DNA from: Aeoliella straminimaris
GTDB taxonomy: Bacteria; Planctomycetota; Planctomycetia; Pirellulales; Lacipirellulaceae
DNA: 64,000 nt
Assembly: GCF_024054565.1 (NCBI RefSeq)
Contig: NZ_JAMXLR010000004.1
Span: 39,121-103,120, forward strand
Reading direction: 5' to 3'
Shown: piece by piece, positions 27,885-37,135 of the stretch
How positions within the stretch are numbered: the stretch's first letter is position 1
How the letters are laid out: each line of letters begins with the position of its first letter
The notes under the pieces: model-generated
Told to the model about the DNA's origin: nothing
What the model saw: the letters and a program-made list of their open reading frames with translations, nothing else
Database searches by the model: none
Position numbers and translations under genes: made by a program

Positions 27885-30800
27885 ATGTTGCTTGCAGACG
27901 TCTGGCTGGTTGAACCCCATAGCGGCCGGTTCGTTTTTGTCACCGCCCTGCTGCTTCGGATCACGCTTCTGCTGGCGCTGGCCTGGGCAGCACATTGGGC
28001 ATTGGCTCGCTGGAGCCCCTACCTGCGGGTCTATCTGTGGCGGGCAATCGTAGTGGGGCTCGTCGCCGTGATGGGTGTGGCGTTGTTGCCGTATCGACTC
28101 TCGATCCTGCCACCAGCTTCGCCAAACGCGACCGAAACTACCGTCAACGTCACACCGCCACGGGTCATCCCGAACACGGCCTCCTCGAGCACCGCTGCAC
28201 CGGCCAGGTCAGCTACTGATTCCACGCCCACGGCTAACGCTACGACAACTCCGCTGCAAGACGATACGAACTGGCATTCGGAGCCGTTGGAAGCAACATC
28301 TCCCACCACTGCCGAAACTTCCCCCTCCCCTGCACCGCCAGCGCCGGAGTTCCACTTCAGTGTCTGGCTGGCCACAGCGTGGGCCACCGGTGCGCTGATC
28401 TCGATTGGCTCCTGGCTGCTCGGCACCTGGCGGCTTCATCGGATCTACAGCAAAAGCACAGCGGTGCCAGCGGAGGTTGAAGAAGAGATTCGCCGTATTG
28501 CGAACAGTTACGGCTACCGAGGGAGGATTCCCGTCCGACAGTCCGAGCGCATCTCGACCGCCATCAGTATCGGCGGCCCGCGCCCACGGATTCTGGTGGC
28601 CACGGATCAGATAGCGAATGCCGACCCAATGCAACTGCGAGCCACACTGGCACATGAAGTGGGCCATGCCGCGGGCAATGACCTGGTGTGGAACCACCTG
28701 CTGGTTCTATTGCGGGCGTTGTTGTGGTTCCATCCGCTGATGTGGCCGGTTCGCTTGGCGCATGCGGATGCTTGCGACGAAGTGTGCGACGCCCGGGCTG
28801 CCGCTTACTTGGGCGATAGCAAACTGTATGGCCGTTTGCTCGCGCAACTCGCCTTGAAGCTGGCGGGATTTCGCACGGCGGCAGGATTGGCCTTCGCCCG
28901 ACGTTCTCAAGTCCGCAGGCGCGTCGAAGTGGTCGCGGAGAATGCACTGCGAATCCGCCCAGCTCGTCCCAAGGCGGCTCTACTGCTGGGCGGTGTGATG
29001 CTTGCCTCACTCACGCTGGGTCTACTGACGACGGAGCGAGCTCCCGCCCAGGCACCTGCCACCAAGCAGACGGCCGAGCAAAACTCGTTGACAGGCACCA
29101 CCGAACCGGGCGCCACGGTCGCGCTTTATCGCTACGCCGATTGGACCGCGGTGCCCACGCTGGAACAGGAAACAGTGGCGGATGCCGATGGCAAGTTTGC
29201 CATCGATAGTCTTCCGCTACGGGAGAAAGAGACCCGGCTATGGCTGGTGGTAAAGAAGCCTGGGTTTGCCTCAAAGATCTCTTACCTTCGCAGCGACCAC
29301 AAAGGTGCGCTGGGGATTACGCTGAAATCTGAGCTCGCCTCGCTAAGTGGCGTGATTACCGATCGCGCCGGCATGCCCGTTGCCGGGGCCGTCGTGACCA
29401 CTCAAAGTCCGAACCACCCGATGGCCGGAGTCCACACGGCGATGACCGATGAGAAAGGTCGTTTTTCCATCGACGACCTCTCCCCTTGGGACGTGAAGGA
29501 AACCGAGTCTTTCGATCCGAAGACGGGTGTGGGCACGGGCATGACGTCCCACAGCCTCTGGGTAAGCCATCCCAACTATCCGCGTACGCGCGGCGAGTAC
29601 ACCAGTGTCCCTCAGCAAGTAGAGTTACAGCTCGATCCGCCTGCGGTCGTCGAGGGAACGGTCTTCGATTTGGTAACTGGCGAGCCGATGCCGGGTGTCG
29701 AAGTGCAATCTCAAGGCATCGCTGAAGGTGGTTGGTACACCACCCACACCAACGACGAAGGGAAGTATCAACTGCGGATGATCGCCGACCACTACAACAT
29801 CTGGGCCGTAGCGCCGGAGCGGATGCCGCTGGCCGTGAAAGCCTTGAAGGTCGCTGCGGGTCAGCGTGTGACGGCCAAGGACATTCGCATGATGCGCGGC
29901 GGCTATGTCGAGGGCCGGGTGCTCGACGCCAACAAGCAGCCTATCGACGGTACGCTTGAGGATCTCTACGTCGCCCACTACGGCCCCGCGCGACCGAAGG
30001 TTGGCGCTGGTGTCACGGCCACACCAGTCGGAGCCGACGGCACCTTTCGTCTGCACGTGGCCCCGGGCCGCAACTACATCTATCTTATGGGCGCTAGCGA
30101 TTCGGCCGCCTACGTTCAGGTGGGCGAGGGAAAAACGGTACACCACGACATCATCCAAGGAACTTCTGCTGACGACGCGGTGAGCATGGACGACGATGAT
30201 CGCCTGGCACAACGAATTCGCGAGCAAGCCCGCCGCGAGAAAATAGCTCGCAGGATGGCCACACCACAGCCCGATGCTGCGACGCTCCGTCCTGATACGC
30301 CGGTGAGTCAACTGATTACCGCGTTGGACGACATGAACCGCAGCAACGAGCTGTTCACCGATATTTGGGCGAACCAGCTCCGCACCATCGCGGCGTTTGG
30401 CGAAGATGCCGTACCGGATCTCATCGCGGAACTCGATCGCACCGACAACGACATGATGCTTCGCTCCACCGGCTTCCTGCTGCGGGCGATGGACGACAAA
30501 CGTGCCGTGCCAGCCCTAATTCGAGCGATACCCAAGACACTTCGTCCCTCCGGATCGGACATGGGGCTCAGGGTGAGCGGTACGGACGAATCGCTAATAA
30601 ACTTCCTGCAGCAGAACGATCTCGACCGCAACAACACTGATTCCGAGTACGCTTTCGGCCGCCCTGTCCGTGAGGTATTTGGGGCACTCAAAGCGCTCAC
30701 CGGCCAGCAGTTTGGCGAAGAAGAACTGTACCACGTCTTTCTCAACGACGATGACTTACCCAGCCAGAAACGGGCCAAGCGGCTCCTCTTCCACCGCGTG

Positions 30801-31514
30801 GCAAGACAGTGGGCCGACTGGTGGAACCAGCACGCCATCGAGTACACCGACGACCCCGCTTACCAGTCGGTGGAACTTCCCAGCGTGCCCGAACCGGCCG
30901 GCGCCGACTTCAAACTGACGCCCGACACGATGCTCGAGAGTGCCAGTGGGTCGAGCAACTGGATTTTGCAGTCCGTGCGACAAGCGCCCGGCGGAAGGGT
31001 GCTGTACGATCTGGACACCGGGCGAGCTGCCTCGCTGCCCGAGCGTTGGCGTAATCAGGAGCTTACCCCGGAGCTGCTGGAACAGATCCTGAAATGGGCG
31101 GGTGAAGCGGGTTACGACTTGATGGGCGACGAGATTCCCTCGGCAGACGGTGAACCGGTGTACGCACTCCGCGGCATTGGCCTACAGTGCTGGGAGTTGC
31201 CCGAGAATCGCTGGAAAGACGCCCCCAGTCCGACTTCGATGGCGGCCCTCGAACAAGAGGGACGCCCACTCGATGGCGAGCTGCTGCTGCACTACGATGC
31301 CGACCAAAAGCAATTGGCCCCCAAAGCCGTGGCCACTTTCTTCTTCCTCACCAGCGAGGGGACGCCCGGCATTCTGTACGTTGGCATTCCGGTTTATAAC
31401 ACCGATATGAAACGAATCGAGAGAATGGATGGCGACAACGAATTGTTCCCGATTGGCTTCCACAAAGGTCGTCGCTTTGGCTTTGGGCGACTCATTGTAG
31501 CCGAGGAGCAGTAG
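27885..31514 (+). CDS. Giant BlaR1/M56-like membrane peptidase with carboxypeptidase-regulatory and HEAT-like domains
   Basis: The 1209-residue protein joins a BlaR1-type sensor/protease to a large C-terminal region. Hydrophobic segments are at about 20-40, 45-65 and 155-180. The M56 peptidase follows, with HEVGH at about 255-259, WFHPLMWPVRLAHADACDEVCDA after it, and a last membrane segment at about 366-385. Then come several carboxypeptidase-regulatory-like beta-sandwich repeats (LSGVITDRAGMPVAGAVV, VEGTVFDLVTGEPMPGVEV, VEGRVLDANKQPIDG). A HEAT-like segment (AFGEDAVPDLIAELDR; KRAVPALIRAIPKTL) precedes a C-terminal region of unknown fold. It has no penicillin-binding domain, so the signal is unlikely to be a beta-lactam. 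It is cotranscribed with the BlaI-type repressor. Confidence 0.9.
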   Translation: MLLADVWLVEPHSGRFVFVTALLLRITLLLALAWAAHWALARWSPYLRVYLWRAIVVGLVAVMGVALLPYRLSILPPASPNATETTVNVTPPRVIPNTASSSTAAPARSATDSTPTANATTTPLQDDTNWHSEPLEATSPTTAETSPSPAPPAPEFHFSVWLATAWATGALISIGSWLLGTWRLHRIYSKSTAVPAEVEEEIRRIANSYGYRGRIPVRQSERISTAISIGGPRPRILVATDQIANADPMQLRATLAHEVGHAAGNDLVWNHLLVLLRALLWFHPLMWPVRLAHADACDEVCDARAAAYLGDSKLYGRLLAQLALKLAGFRTAAGLAFARRSQVRRRVEVVAENALRIRPARPKAALLLGGVMLASLTLGLLTTERAPAQAPATKQTAEQNSLTGTTEPGATVALYRYADWTAVPTLEQETVADADGKFAIDSLPLREKETRLWLVVKKPGFASKISYLRSDHKGALGITLKSELASLSGVITDRAGMPVAGAVVTTQSPNHPMAGVHTAMTDEKGRFSIDDLSPWDVKETESFDPKTGVGTGMTSHSLWVSHPNYPRTRGEYTSVPQQVELQLDPPAVVEGTVFDLVTGEPMPGVEVQSQGIAEGGWYTTHTNDEGKYQLRMIADHYNIWAVAPERMPLAVKALKVAAGQRVTAKDIRMMRGGYVEGRVLDANKQPIDGTLEDLYVAHYGPARPKVGAGVTATPVGADGTFRLHVAPGRNYIYLMGASDSAAYVQVGEGKTVHHDIIQGTSADDAVSMDDDDRLAQRIREQARREKIARRMATPQPDAATLRPDTPVSQLITALDDMNRSNELFTDIWANQLRTIAAFGEDAVPDLIAELDRTDNDMMLRSTGFLLRAMDDKRAVPALIRAIPKTLRPSGSDMGLRVSGTDESLINFLQQNDLDRNNTDSEYAFGRPVREVFGALKALTGQQFGEEELYHVFLNDDDLPSQKRAKRLLFHRVARQWADWWNQHAIEYTDDPAYQSVELPSVPEPAGADFKLTPDTMLESASGSSNWILQSVRQAPGGRVLYDLDTGRAASLPERWRNQELTPELLEQILKWAGEAGYDLMGDEIPSADGEPVYALRGIGLQCWELPENRWKDAPSPTSMAALEQEGRPLDGELLLHYDADQKQLAPKAVATFFFLTSEGTPGILYVGIPVYNTDMKRIERMDGDNELFPIGFHKGRRFGFGRLIVAEEQ

Positions 31515-31533
31515 CCGGTCGTACACCAATCAC

Positions 31534-31570
31534 GGTTGCGCAGCACTCGTTTCAGCCGTACTGCGCAACC
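31534..31570. terminator. Hairpin between convergent M56 and czcA genes
   Basis: GGTTGCGCAG (31534-31543) and CTGCGCAACC (31561-31570) are perfect 10-bp arms with a 17-base loop, in the 96-base gap between two converging stop codons. No T-run is present; it could serve both strands. Confidence 0.5.
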
Positions 31571-31610
31571 AGTGAACGAAGTCTACGCTCGCTTGGTGTG
31601 GCACAGACGC

Positions 31611-34600
31611 TCAATGCTCGAACTCGGTCATATCGATTGGTTCCGGCTCCGTTTCTTTAGGCTCGAACCATCGATAGATGGTGGGCAGCACCAGCAACGT
31701 CAAGGCCGTGGAAGTAATTAGACCACCAATCACCACGGTAGCCAGTGGCTGCTGCACTTCGGCCCCCGAACTGGTGGACATGGCCATCGGCAAGAAACCC
31801 AGCGCGCCACACGAAGCGGTCATCAGCACCGGCCGCAACCGGTCCATGGCTCCGTTCACCACGGCCTCGCGCTGGCTGTCTCCCGCATGACGAAGATGCC
31901 GTACGTGCTCGATCAGCACAACGCCGTTCATCACCGCAATGCCAAACAGGGCGATGAACCCCACTCCCGCAGAGATGGAGAATGGCATATCGCGAAACCA
32001 CAGGAATAGCACCCCGCCCGTGGCGGCAATGGGAACGTTCAAGTAAATCAACATCGCCAGGCTGACGGAATTAAATGTCATGTACAACATTGCGAAGATG
32101 AGAAACAGCGCTACCGGGACGGCGATGGCCAGTCGACGACTGGCTTCTTGCAGGTTCTCGAACTGACCACCCCACCGCAGCGTGTAGCCGGCGGGTAGCT
32201 CGACGTTGCTCTCCACTACCTGCTGAGCCTCGGCGACGAAGCCGGCCAGGTCGCGTCCCCGGACGTTACACTGCACGAGCAGCCGTCGCCGAATGGCATC
32301 GCGACTGATCTCCACCGGTCCTTCATCGACGCGAATGTCGGCGAGTTGCGATATGGGGATCTGTCGCCCTTCCGGGTCGTCGATCCGCAGTTCGGCTATT
32401 CGGCTGGCGTCGGTCCGCCAGTCGGGCGCCAGGCGAACCTGCAACGGAAAGCGGCGTTGCCCTTCGAACACCTGGCCGATGGGCATTCCGCCCACCGTCG
32501 ATACGGCGTCCAAAACATCGCGGGCGTTGATGCCATACCGGGCCAGGCTTTCGCGGCGGACGATGATCCTCAGATACGGCAGTCCCGCTACTTGCTGCGC
32601 CTGCACGTCGGCTGCGCCAGGCACTTGGTTCAGGGCCATGACGATCTCATCGCCCTTGCGTTTCAGTTCGTCCAGGTCGTCGCCGTAGAGACTCAAACCA
32701 ATGTCGGAGCGTACACCGGCCACCAGTTCCTGCACCCGCAATTCGATGGGCTGAGTGAAGCTGAAGGCGTTCCCGGGCACCTGTTGCTCCAGCCGCTGCT
32801 GCATGGCTTCGACCAGGTCGGCCTTGGTGAGCCCTTCGGTCCACTCGGATTTCGGCCGCAGTCGACAATAAATGTCGGTCTGGTATACACCCATCGGATC
32901 GTTGGCGATTTCGGGGCGTCCCGTCTTGGAAACGACCGTCTCGACTTCGGGAAACTCCAGCAGGCACCGCTCGGCATCTTTGCACATTTCGATGGACTGC
33001 TCCAACGATACACTCGGCAATCGGGTGGCCTGAATGGCGATGTCGCCTTCGTCCAGTTTGGGAACGAACTCCACGCCAAACCCCGTGGCCAGCAGAACAC
33101 TTACGGCGAACAGCCCCACCGATCCCGACAACATCGCCTTGGGCCGCGTCATGGCGAATGCGAGCATTGGTTGATAGACGGCCTTGATCCATCGCACCAG
33201 AAAGGTCTCGTGCTGCTTGATCTGCCGGGCGAGGAATAGCGATGCCATCACGGGCATTACCGTGACGGCCAGCACCAGCGCGGACGACAGCGCCGTCATG
33301 AAGACGAACGCCATGGGGCGGAACATCTTGCCTTCCATGCCCTGCAGACTGAGGATGGGGATAAACACAATCACCACGATCACACCAGCAAACAGAATGG
33401 GTTTGCCGACCTCTTTGGCCGACTCGCGAAAGACTCCGAGGGGCACATGATCGCCACCGTGATCCTTCTGATAGTGCGCTGCGCGGCGGACGCAGTTCTC
33501 GATCATGACGACCGCACCGTCGACGATCACACCAAAGTCCACGGCGCCCAAACTCATCAGGTTGGCCGATACCCCGGCGAACTTCATGGCAATGAGCGTA
33601 CACATCGCCGAGAGCGGGATGGCCGCCGCCACGATCAGTCCGGCCCGTACGTCGCCCAACAGCAACATCAGCATCACCACCACCAGCAACACACCGAGGC
33701 CGATATTCTCCGCCACGGTATGGATGGTCTTCTCCACCAACTCGGTGCGGTCGTAGAAGGTATCGATTTCGACCCCTTTGGGTAGGGTTTTTCGGATCTC
33801 GGTGATCTTATGCTTGACGTCCTCGACCACCTGGCGAGAGTTGCCACCCATGATCATCATCACCATGCCGATTACCGCCTCGCGATCGCCGTCGCGGGTA
33901 ACTGCCCCCTGACGCAGCATGGGAGCGTAGCGGACCTCGGCCACCTCGCGCACCTGGATGGGCGTACCATCGCGGCTTTCGACCATGATGGTGCGGATGT
34001 CGTCGAGCGTGCCGATGAGCCCTTCGCCGCGGATCAATCGCTGCTCGGCACCGTGGGTAATGTAGCCACCCCCCGCGTTGCCATTGTTGTTCTCCAAGGC
34101 GGTGAACACCTGGCCCAGCGAGATGCCATAGTTCTTGAGCTTCTCTGGATCGACCTGGACCTCGTAGGTTTTCAGTTCGCCACCGAAGGTGTTAACTTCA
34201 ATCACTCCAGGCACACTGCGCAGTTGAAATGCAATCTGCCAGTCGAGAATAGTCCGCAGTTCTTTCAGCGAGTGCTGGCCATGTTCGTCGTTGCGGACTT
34301 CAAACTGATAGATCTCGCTCATGCCCGTGGCAATAGGACCGAGTTCGGGCGTACCCATGCCTGGCGGAATGTCTTCGCGGGCCTTGAGTAGTCGCTCGTT
34401 GATCAAACTGCGGGCCCAGTATATATCGGTGCCGTCCTTGAAAGCGACCGTTACGGCGCTCAAGCCGAACCGGCTAATGGAGCGAATCTCGCTGACCTTC
34501 GGCATGCCACTCATCGCGTTCTCGATGGGGAACGTAATGAATTGCTCGACCTCGACCGGCCCTAGCGCGGGAGAGTTCGTCAGGATTTGCACCTGCACGT

Positions 34601-34730
34601 TGGTCAAATCGGGCACGGCGTCCAGCGGAATCGTGGTGGCGGCAAATACCCCCATCCCCAATACCACGACCGCCAGCAGCATGACGATGAAGCGATTTTC
34701 CAGCGACCACTCGATGACGTGGTTGATCAT
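31611..34730 (-). CDS. czcA: CzcA/CusA-family heavy-metal efflux RND pump
   Basis: The 1039-residue inner-membrane proton/metal antiporter forms the pump of a tripartite efflux system. It starts MINHVIEWSLENRFIVM and has the two large periplasmic loops and twelve helices expected of the family. In the fourth membrane helix, at about residues 393-410, it shows AVDFGVIVDGAVVMIENCVRR. This D-D-E signature is typical of the CzcA branch (Zn, Co, Cd) rather than the CusA copper/silver branch, which lacks the first aspartate. The gene lies six bases after the adaptor gene on the same strand, so they are co-transcribed. The outer-membrane channel gene is not adjacent. Confidence 0.93.
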   Translation of the reverse strand: MINHVIEWSLENRFIVMLLAVVVLGMGVFAATTIPLDAVPDLTNVQVQILTNSPALGPVEVEQFITFPIENAMSGMPKVSEIRSISRFGLSAVTVAFKDGTDIYWARSLINERLLKAREDIPPGMGTPELGPIATGMSEIYQFEVRNDEHGQHSLKELRTILDWQIAFQLRSVPGVIEVNTFGGELKTYEVQVDPEKLKNYGISLGQVFTALENNNGNAGGGYITHGAEQRLIRGEGLIGTLDDIRTIMVESRDGTPIQVREVAEVRYAPMLRQGAVTRDGDREAVIGMVMMIMGGNSRQVVEDVKHKITEIRKTLPKGVEIDTFYDRTELVEKTIHTVAENIGLGVLLVVVMLMLLLGDVRAGLIVAAAIPLSAMCTLIAMKFAGVSANLMSLGAVDFGVIVDGAVVMIENCVRRAAHYQKDHGGDHVPLGVFRESAKEVGKPILFAGVIVVIVFIPILSLQGMEGKMFRPMAFVFMTALSSALVLAVTVMPVMASLFLARQIKQHETFLVRWIKAVYQPMLAFAMTRPKAMLSGSVGLFAVSVLLATGFGVEFVPKLDEGDIAIQATRLPSVSLEQSIEMCKDAERCLLEFPEVETVVSKTGRPEIANDPMGVYQTDIYCRLRPKSEWTEGLTKADLVEAMQQRLEQQVPGNAFSFTQPIELRVQELVAGVRSDIGLSLYGDDLDELKRKGDEIVMALNQVPGAADVQAQQVAGLPYLRIIVRRESLARYGINARDVLDAVSTVGGMPIGQVFEGQRRFPLQVRLAPDWRTDASRIAELRIDDPEGRQIPISQLADIRVDEGPVEISRDAIRRRLLVQCNVRGRDLAGFVAEAQQVVESNVELPAGYTLRWGGQFENLQEASRRLAIAVPVALFLIFAMLYMTFNSVSLAMLIYLNVPIAATGGVLFLWFRDMPFSISAGVGFIALFGIAVMNGVVLIEHVRHLRHAGDSQREAVVNGAMDRLRPVLMTASCGALGFLPMAMSTSSGAEVQQPLATVVIGGLITSTALTLLVLPTIYRWFEPKETEPEPIDMTEFEH

Positions 34731-34735
34731 GGCGG

Positions 34736-36268
34736 CTATTCCTCTCCCATCAAGTCTTCGAGCATCTTCGACTTCAACACAAAGCCGCCACTCACCACCA
34801 CCTCATCGCCTTCGGTCAGCCCATCCAGCACCTCAACCGCTTGCTTGTTCCGCTTGCCCAGCACGACGTCGCGACGTTCGAACTTGCCTTCGCCCAGGTG
34901 CAGATAGACGAACTGCTGGCCAGCGTGCTCCTGCACCGCCGATAACGGCACGGCCAGGCTTTGCTGCTGCGCCTGCTCGTCGAGCTCGATGGTGACGAAC
35001 ATTCCCGGTTTCAGCAGGCGATCTTCGTTGTTGGCCACGGCCCGCATTGAAATGGTGCGGGTCGCCTCGTCCATGATCTCTCCGGTGAAGAACACCTCGG
35101 CTTCGAACTCGCGATCGGGCCACGCCTGGTTGCGTACGCGCACAGCCTTGCCTGCCAGTGTTTTCAAGATCGGCACATTTTCTTCGTAGATGTCGGCTGA
35201 GATCCATACCGTCGACAAGTCGGCGATGCGGAGGATCTGGGTGTCGGTATGCACTTGCTCCTTGAGCGATACGTCCTTGGAGATGACGGTCCCGTCGAAC
35301 GGGGCACGAATCCAGTAGTGCGATATTGACTCTCCTTCCGATTTGGGATCGATGGAGGCAATCTCCTCATCTCGGCAACCAAGAATCTGAAGATTTGAAG
35401 TGGCCACCGCCACGCGCGTGGCCGCTTCGCGGACCGCCTGCGACGACTGCAACAACGACATCTGTAATTCGTAGTCGACCTGCTCGATCCGCGCCTGAAA
35501 CGTGGCTTGGTCGGCGTTCATGTTCGAATTGGCTGCCAGAAACTGCTTTCCCGATACAGCCCCTGATTCTGCGAGGCCTTCCAGGCGGGCCACGTCGGCC
35601 GCCGACTTCAAGTAGCTGGAGTAGGACAGGAGCAGCCGCTCGCGGTAGTCGCCCATACCCCGATGACGGAACTTCTTCTCGATATCGGTGATGGAGAGCC
35701 CTTCCCTTAGCGAGGCAAGCAATTCTCGGGCGTTCTCGGCAGTACCCCGCTGAATCTTGTCTTTGGCCAGTGCCATCTCGTGCTGCAGCCGCGCCTGGTA
35801 CAGTTCGAGCTTGGCTCGCCCAATCTCGCGACTATGCACAATCACCAGGGGATCGTCCGCATGAACAGCTTGCCCAAGTCCGACCTGCACGCTTTCGACT
35901 TCGCCATCGACCATCGGATAGATATGGGCGATGCGATCCTCGTTGAGCGACACCTTGCCCGTCAGCCGAATGGTCTGCACAAAGGGAGCCATGGACACAG
36001 GCTCAAAGGCGAGCCCCGAGACCTCCCATTGCGACTTGGGCAGTTCGATGACGGTCGCACTCCCGATCGCCGTGGAAGCCGGAGTTACGGACACCGCTTG
36101 TCGAATCGGCGGCGACGTGCTGGCGGTGCTGGGGCGTTCGGGTGAATGGTTGGAAAACTGGTAGGCCAGCCCGCTGATCGCGGCAATCACGAGTAACACA
36201 ACCGGGACCAAAAACTTGCCGCGGACGCCGAAAGCGGTTTTCCGCGAGCTACCAATGGCATGGTTCAT
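34736..36268 (-). CDS. czcB: Efflux RND periplasmic adaptor (HlyD/CzcB-type membrane-fusion protein)
   Basis: The 510-residue adaptor links the RND pump to an outer-membrane channel. An N-terminal membrane anchor (residues about 18-38, KFLVPVVLLVIAAISGLAYQ) precedes lipoyl/barrel-sandwich halves (IYPMVDGEVESVQVGLGQAV; HYWIRAPFDGTVISKDVSL). A long alpha-hairpin lies between them, and then beta-barrel domains (VWISADIYEENVPILKTLAGKAV). No methionine- or histidine-rich metal-binding N-domain is evident. The ATG at 36268 is preferred to one at 36325 because it places the anchor near the N-terminus. The gap to czcA is five bases. Confidence 0.9.
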   Translation of the reverse strand: MNHAIGSSRKTAFGVRGKFLVPVVLLVIAAISGLAYQFSNHSPERPSTASTSPPIRQAVSVTPASTAIGSATVIELPKSQWEVSGLAFEPVSMAPFVQTIRLTGKVSLNEDRIAHIYPMVDGEVESVQVGLGQAVHADDPLVIVHSREIGRAKLELYQARLQHEMALAKDKIQRGTAENARELLASLREGLSITDIEKKFRHRGMGDYRERLLLSYSSYLKSAADVARLEGLAESGAVSGKQFLAANSNMNADQATFQARIEQVDYELQMSLLQSSQAVREAATRVAVATSNLQILGCRDEEIASIDPKSEGESISHYWIRAPFDGTVISKDVSLKEQVHTDTQILRIADLSTVWISADIYEENVPILKTLAGKAVRVRNQAWPDREFEAEVFFTGEIMDEATRTISMRAVANNEDRLLKPGMFVTIELDEQAQQQSLAVPLSAVQEHAGQQFVYLHLGEGKFERRDVVLGKRNKQAVEVLDGLTEGDEVVVSGGFVLKSKMLEDLMGEE

Positions 36269-36398
36269 AGCATTATCCACGCTGAAACGGGGGAAGGCCG
36301 CAGGCGGCCTGGTAGAAACCTGCAAGAAGTTCTTGGCGGTACGACAATGGTGTCGTTTCGCTAAGCAACTAGCGCACCGGGGCTAACTGCGGGGGTGC

Positions 36399-36839
36399 TC
36401 AACAGGTCCAGATGCAGAAGTGCTGGTGGAAGGCCAGTCCGCTACGGCTAAGAGATGTTCCATCGCAGAGATCGCGATGGTGTTGGCTCCGCGATTTGGA
36501 ACACGTTGCAGAGCGAAAGCCCACCAGCGAGGTGGCCATGTCGCCGAGAATCAATTGCTGCCGCTGGACGTTCGTTTGCTGCGTGTTATCCATCACGCAT
36601 GGCGGGTGCTCCGCCAATCTCGCCTCGTCGATGGCCACACAGTACAGCACCCAGTGCAGGTGCGGCTCGTCTGGGTCGTCGGTCCCGTCTTCCTGCACCC
36701 CATGGTAAAGGGAGATATGCCGCTCGAACTGCCCGGACTCCCAATCGCTTTGGTTATGCGAATGCATCACCGGCACGGGGCCCGGCCAGGCTAACAACAG
36801 CAGCAGCGCGTACCGCAGCGGTACACGAGAAAAGCGCAT
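36399..36839 (-). CDS. Small secreted His-rich protein upstream of the metal efflux genes
   Basis: The 146-residue product begins with a hydrophobic signal or anchor (RYALLLLLAWPGPVPV) followed by MHSHNQ. It is rich in histidine, acid and cysteine residues: HISLYHGVQEDG, DDPDEPHLHWVLYC, and the C-terminal FHQHFCIWTC. No family is recognised. It is co-directional with czcB and 130 bases upstream, so a role as a periplasmic metal-binding or sensing protein is an inference from composition and position. The ATG at 36839 gives the signal peptide at the very N-terminus. Confidence 0.65.
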   Translation of the reverse strand: MRFSRVPLRYALLLLLAWPGPVPVMHSHNQSDWESGQFERHISLYHGVQEDGTDDPDEPHLHWVLYCVAIDEARLAEHPPCVMDNTQQTNVQRQQLILGDMATSLVGFRSATCSKSRSQHHRDLCDGTSLSRSGLAFHQHFCIWTC

Positions 36840-37135
36840 GTTGGAGAACTTGGGGCCGATGGGAAACCTGCTCGCGAAGGTGGGATGGGTGCGCCAGCAA
36901 AAAGACCAGCCTAGTCTAGATTCAATGCCAGGGGGATGTCAATTTATCGGAGCGCCCAAATTTCACCAGCCGCCATTGGTTCGAATTGCCGGTTTTCGGG
37001 CGTCCGCATGTAGATGGCGCCTGGGCACCGTTAACGTTTTGGCCGAGTTCTTCAGTTCTCGTCTGGAAAACCTTCTCTCGGAGGAAAGTGGGTAAAGCGT
37101 GTCCACGCTAGCGATGCAGCCTCACTGGACCACTG
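36840..37135. other. Intergenic region between the efflux operon and the MMPL gene
   Basis: About 296 bases. No coding sequence or RNA is recognised. It should hold the promoter for the leftward efflux operon and the 3' end of the MMPL operon. Confidence 0.4.

Noticed and set aside
31611..34730. Copper/silver CusA assignment for the RND pump
   Set aside because: The fourth-helix motif AVDFGVIVDGAVVMIEN has the aspartate pattern of CzcA-type pumps rather than the CusA-type pattern.
36970..37000. GGTTCGAAT, similar to a tRNA T-loop
   Set aside because: The flanking five bases do not pair, and no acceptor stem or anticodon arm can be drawn around it.
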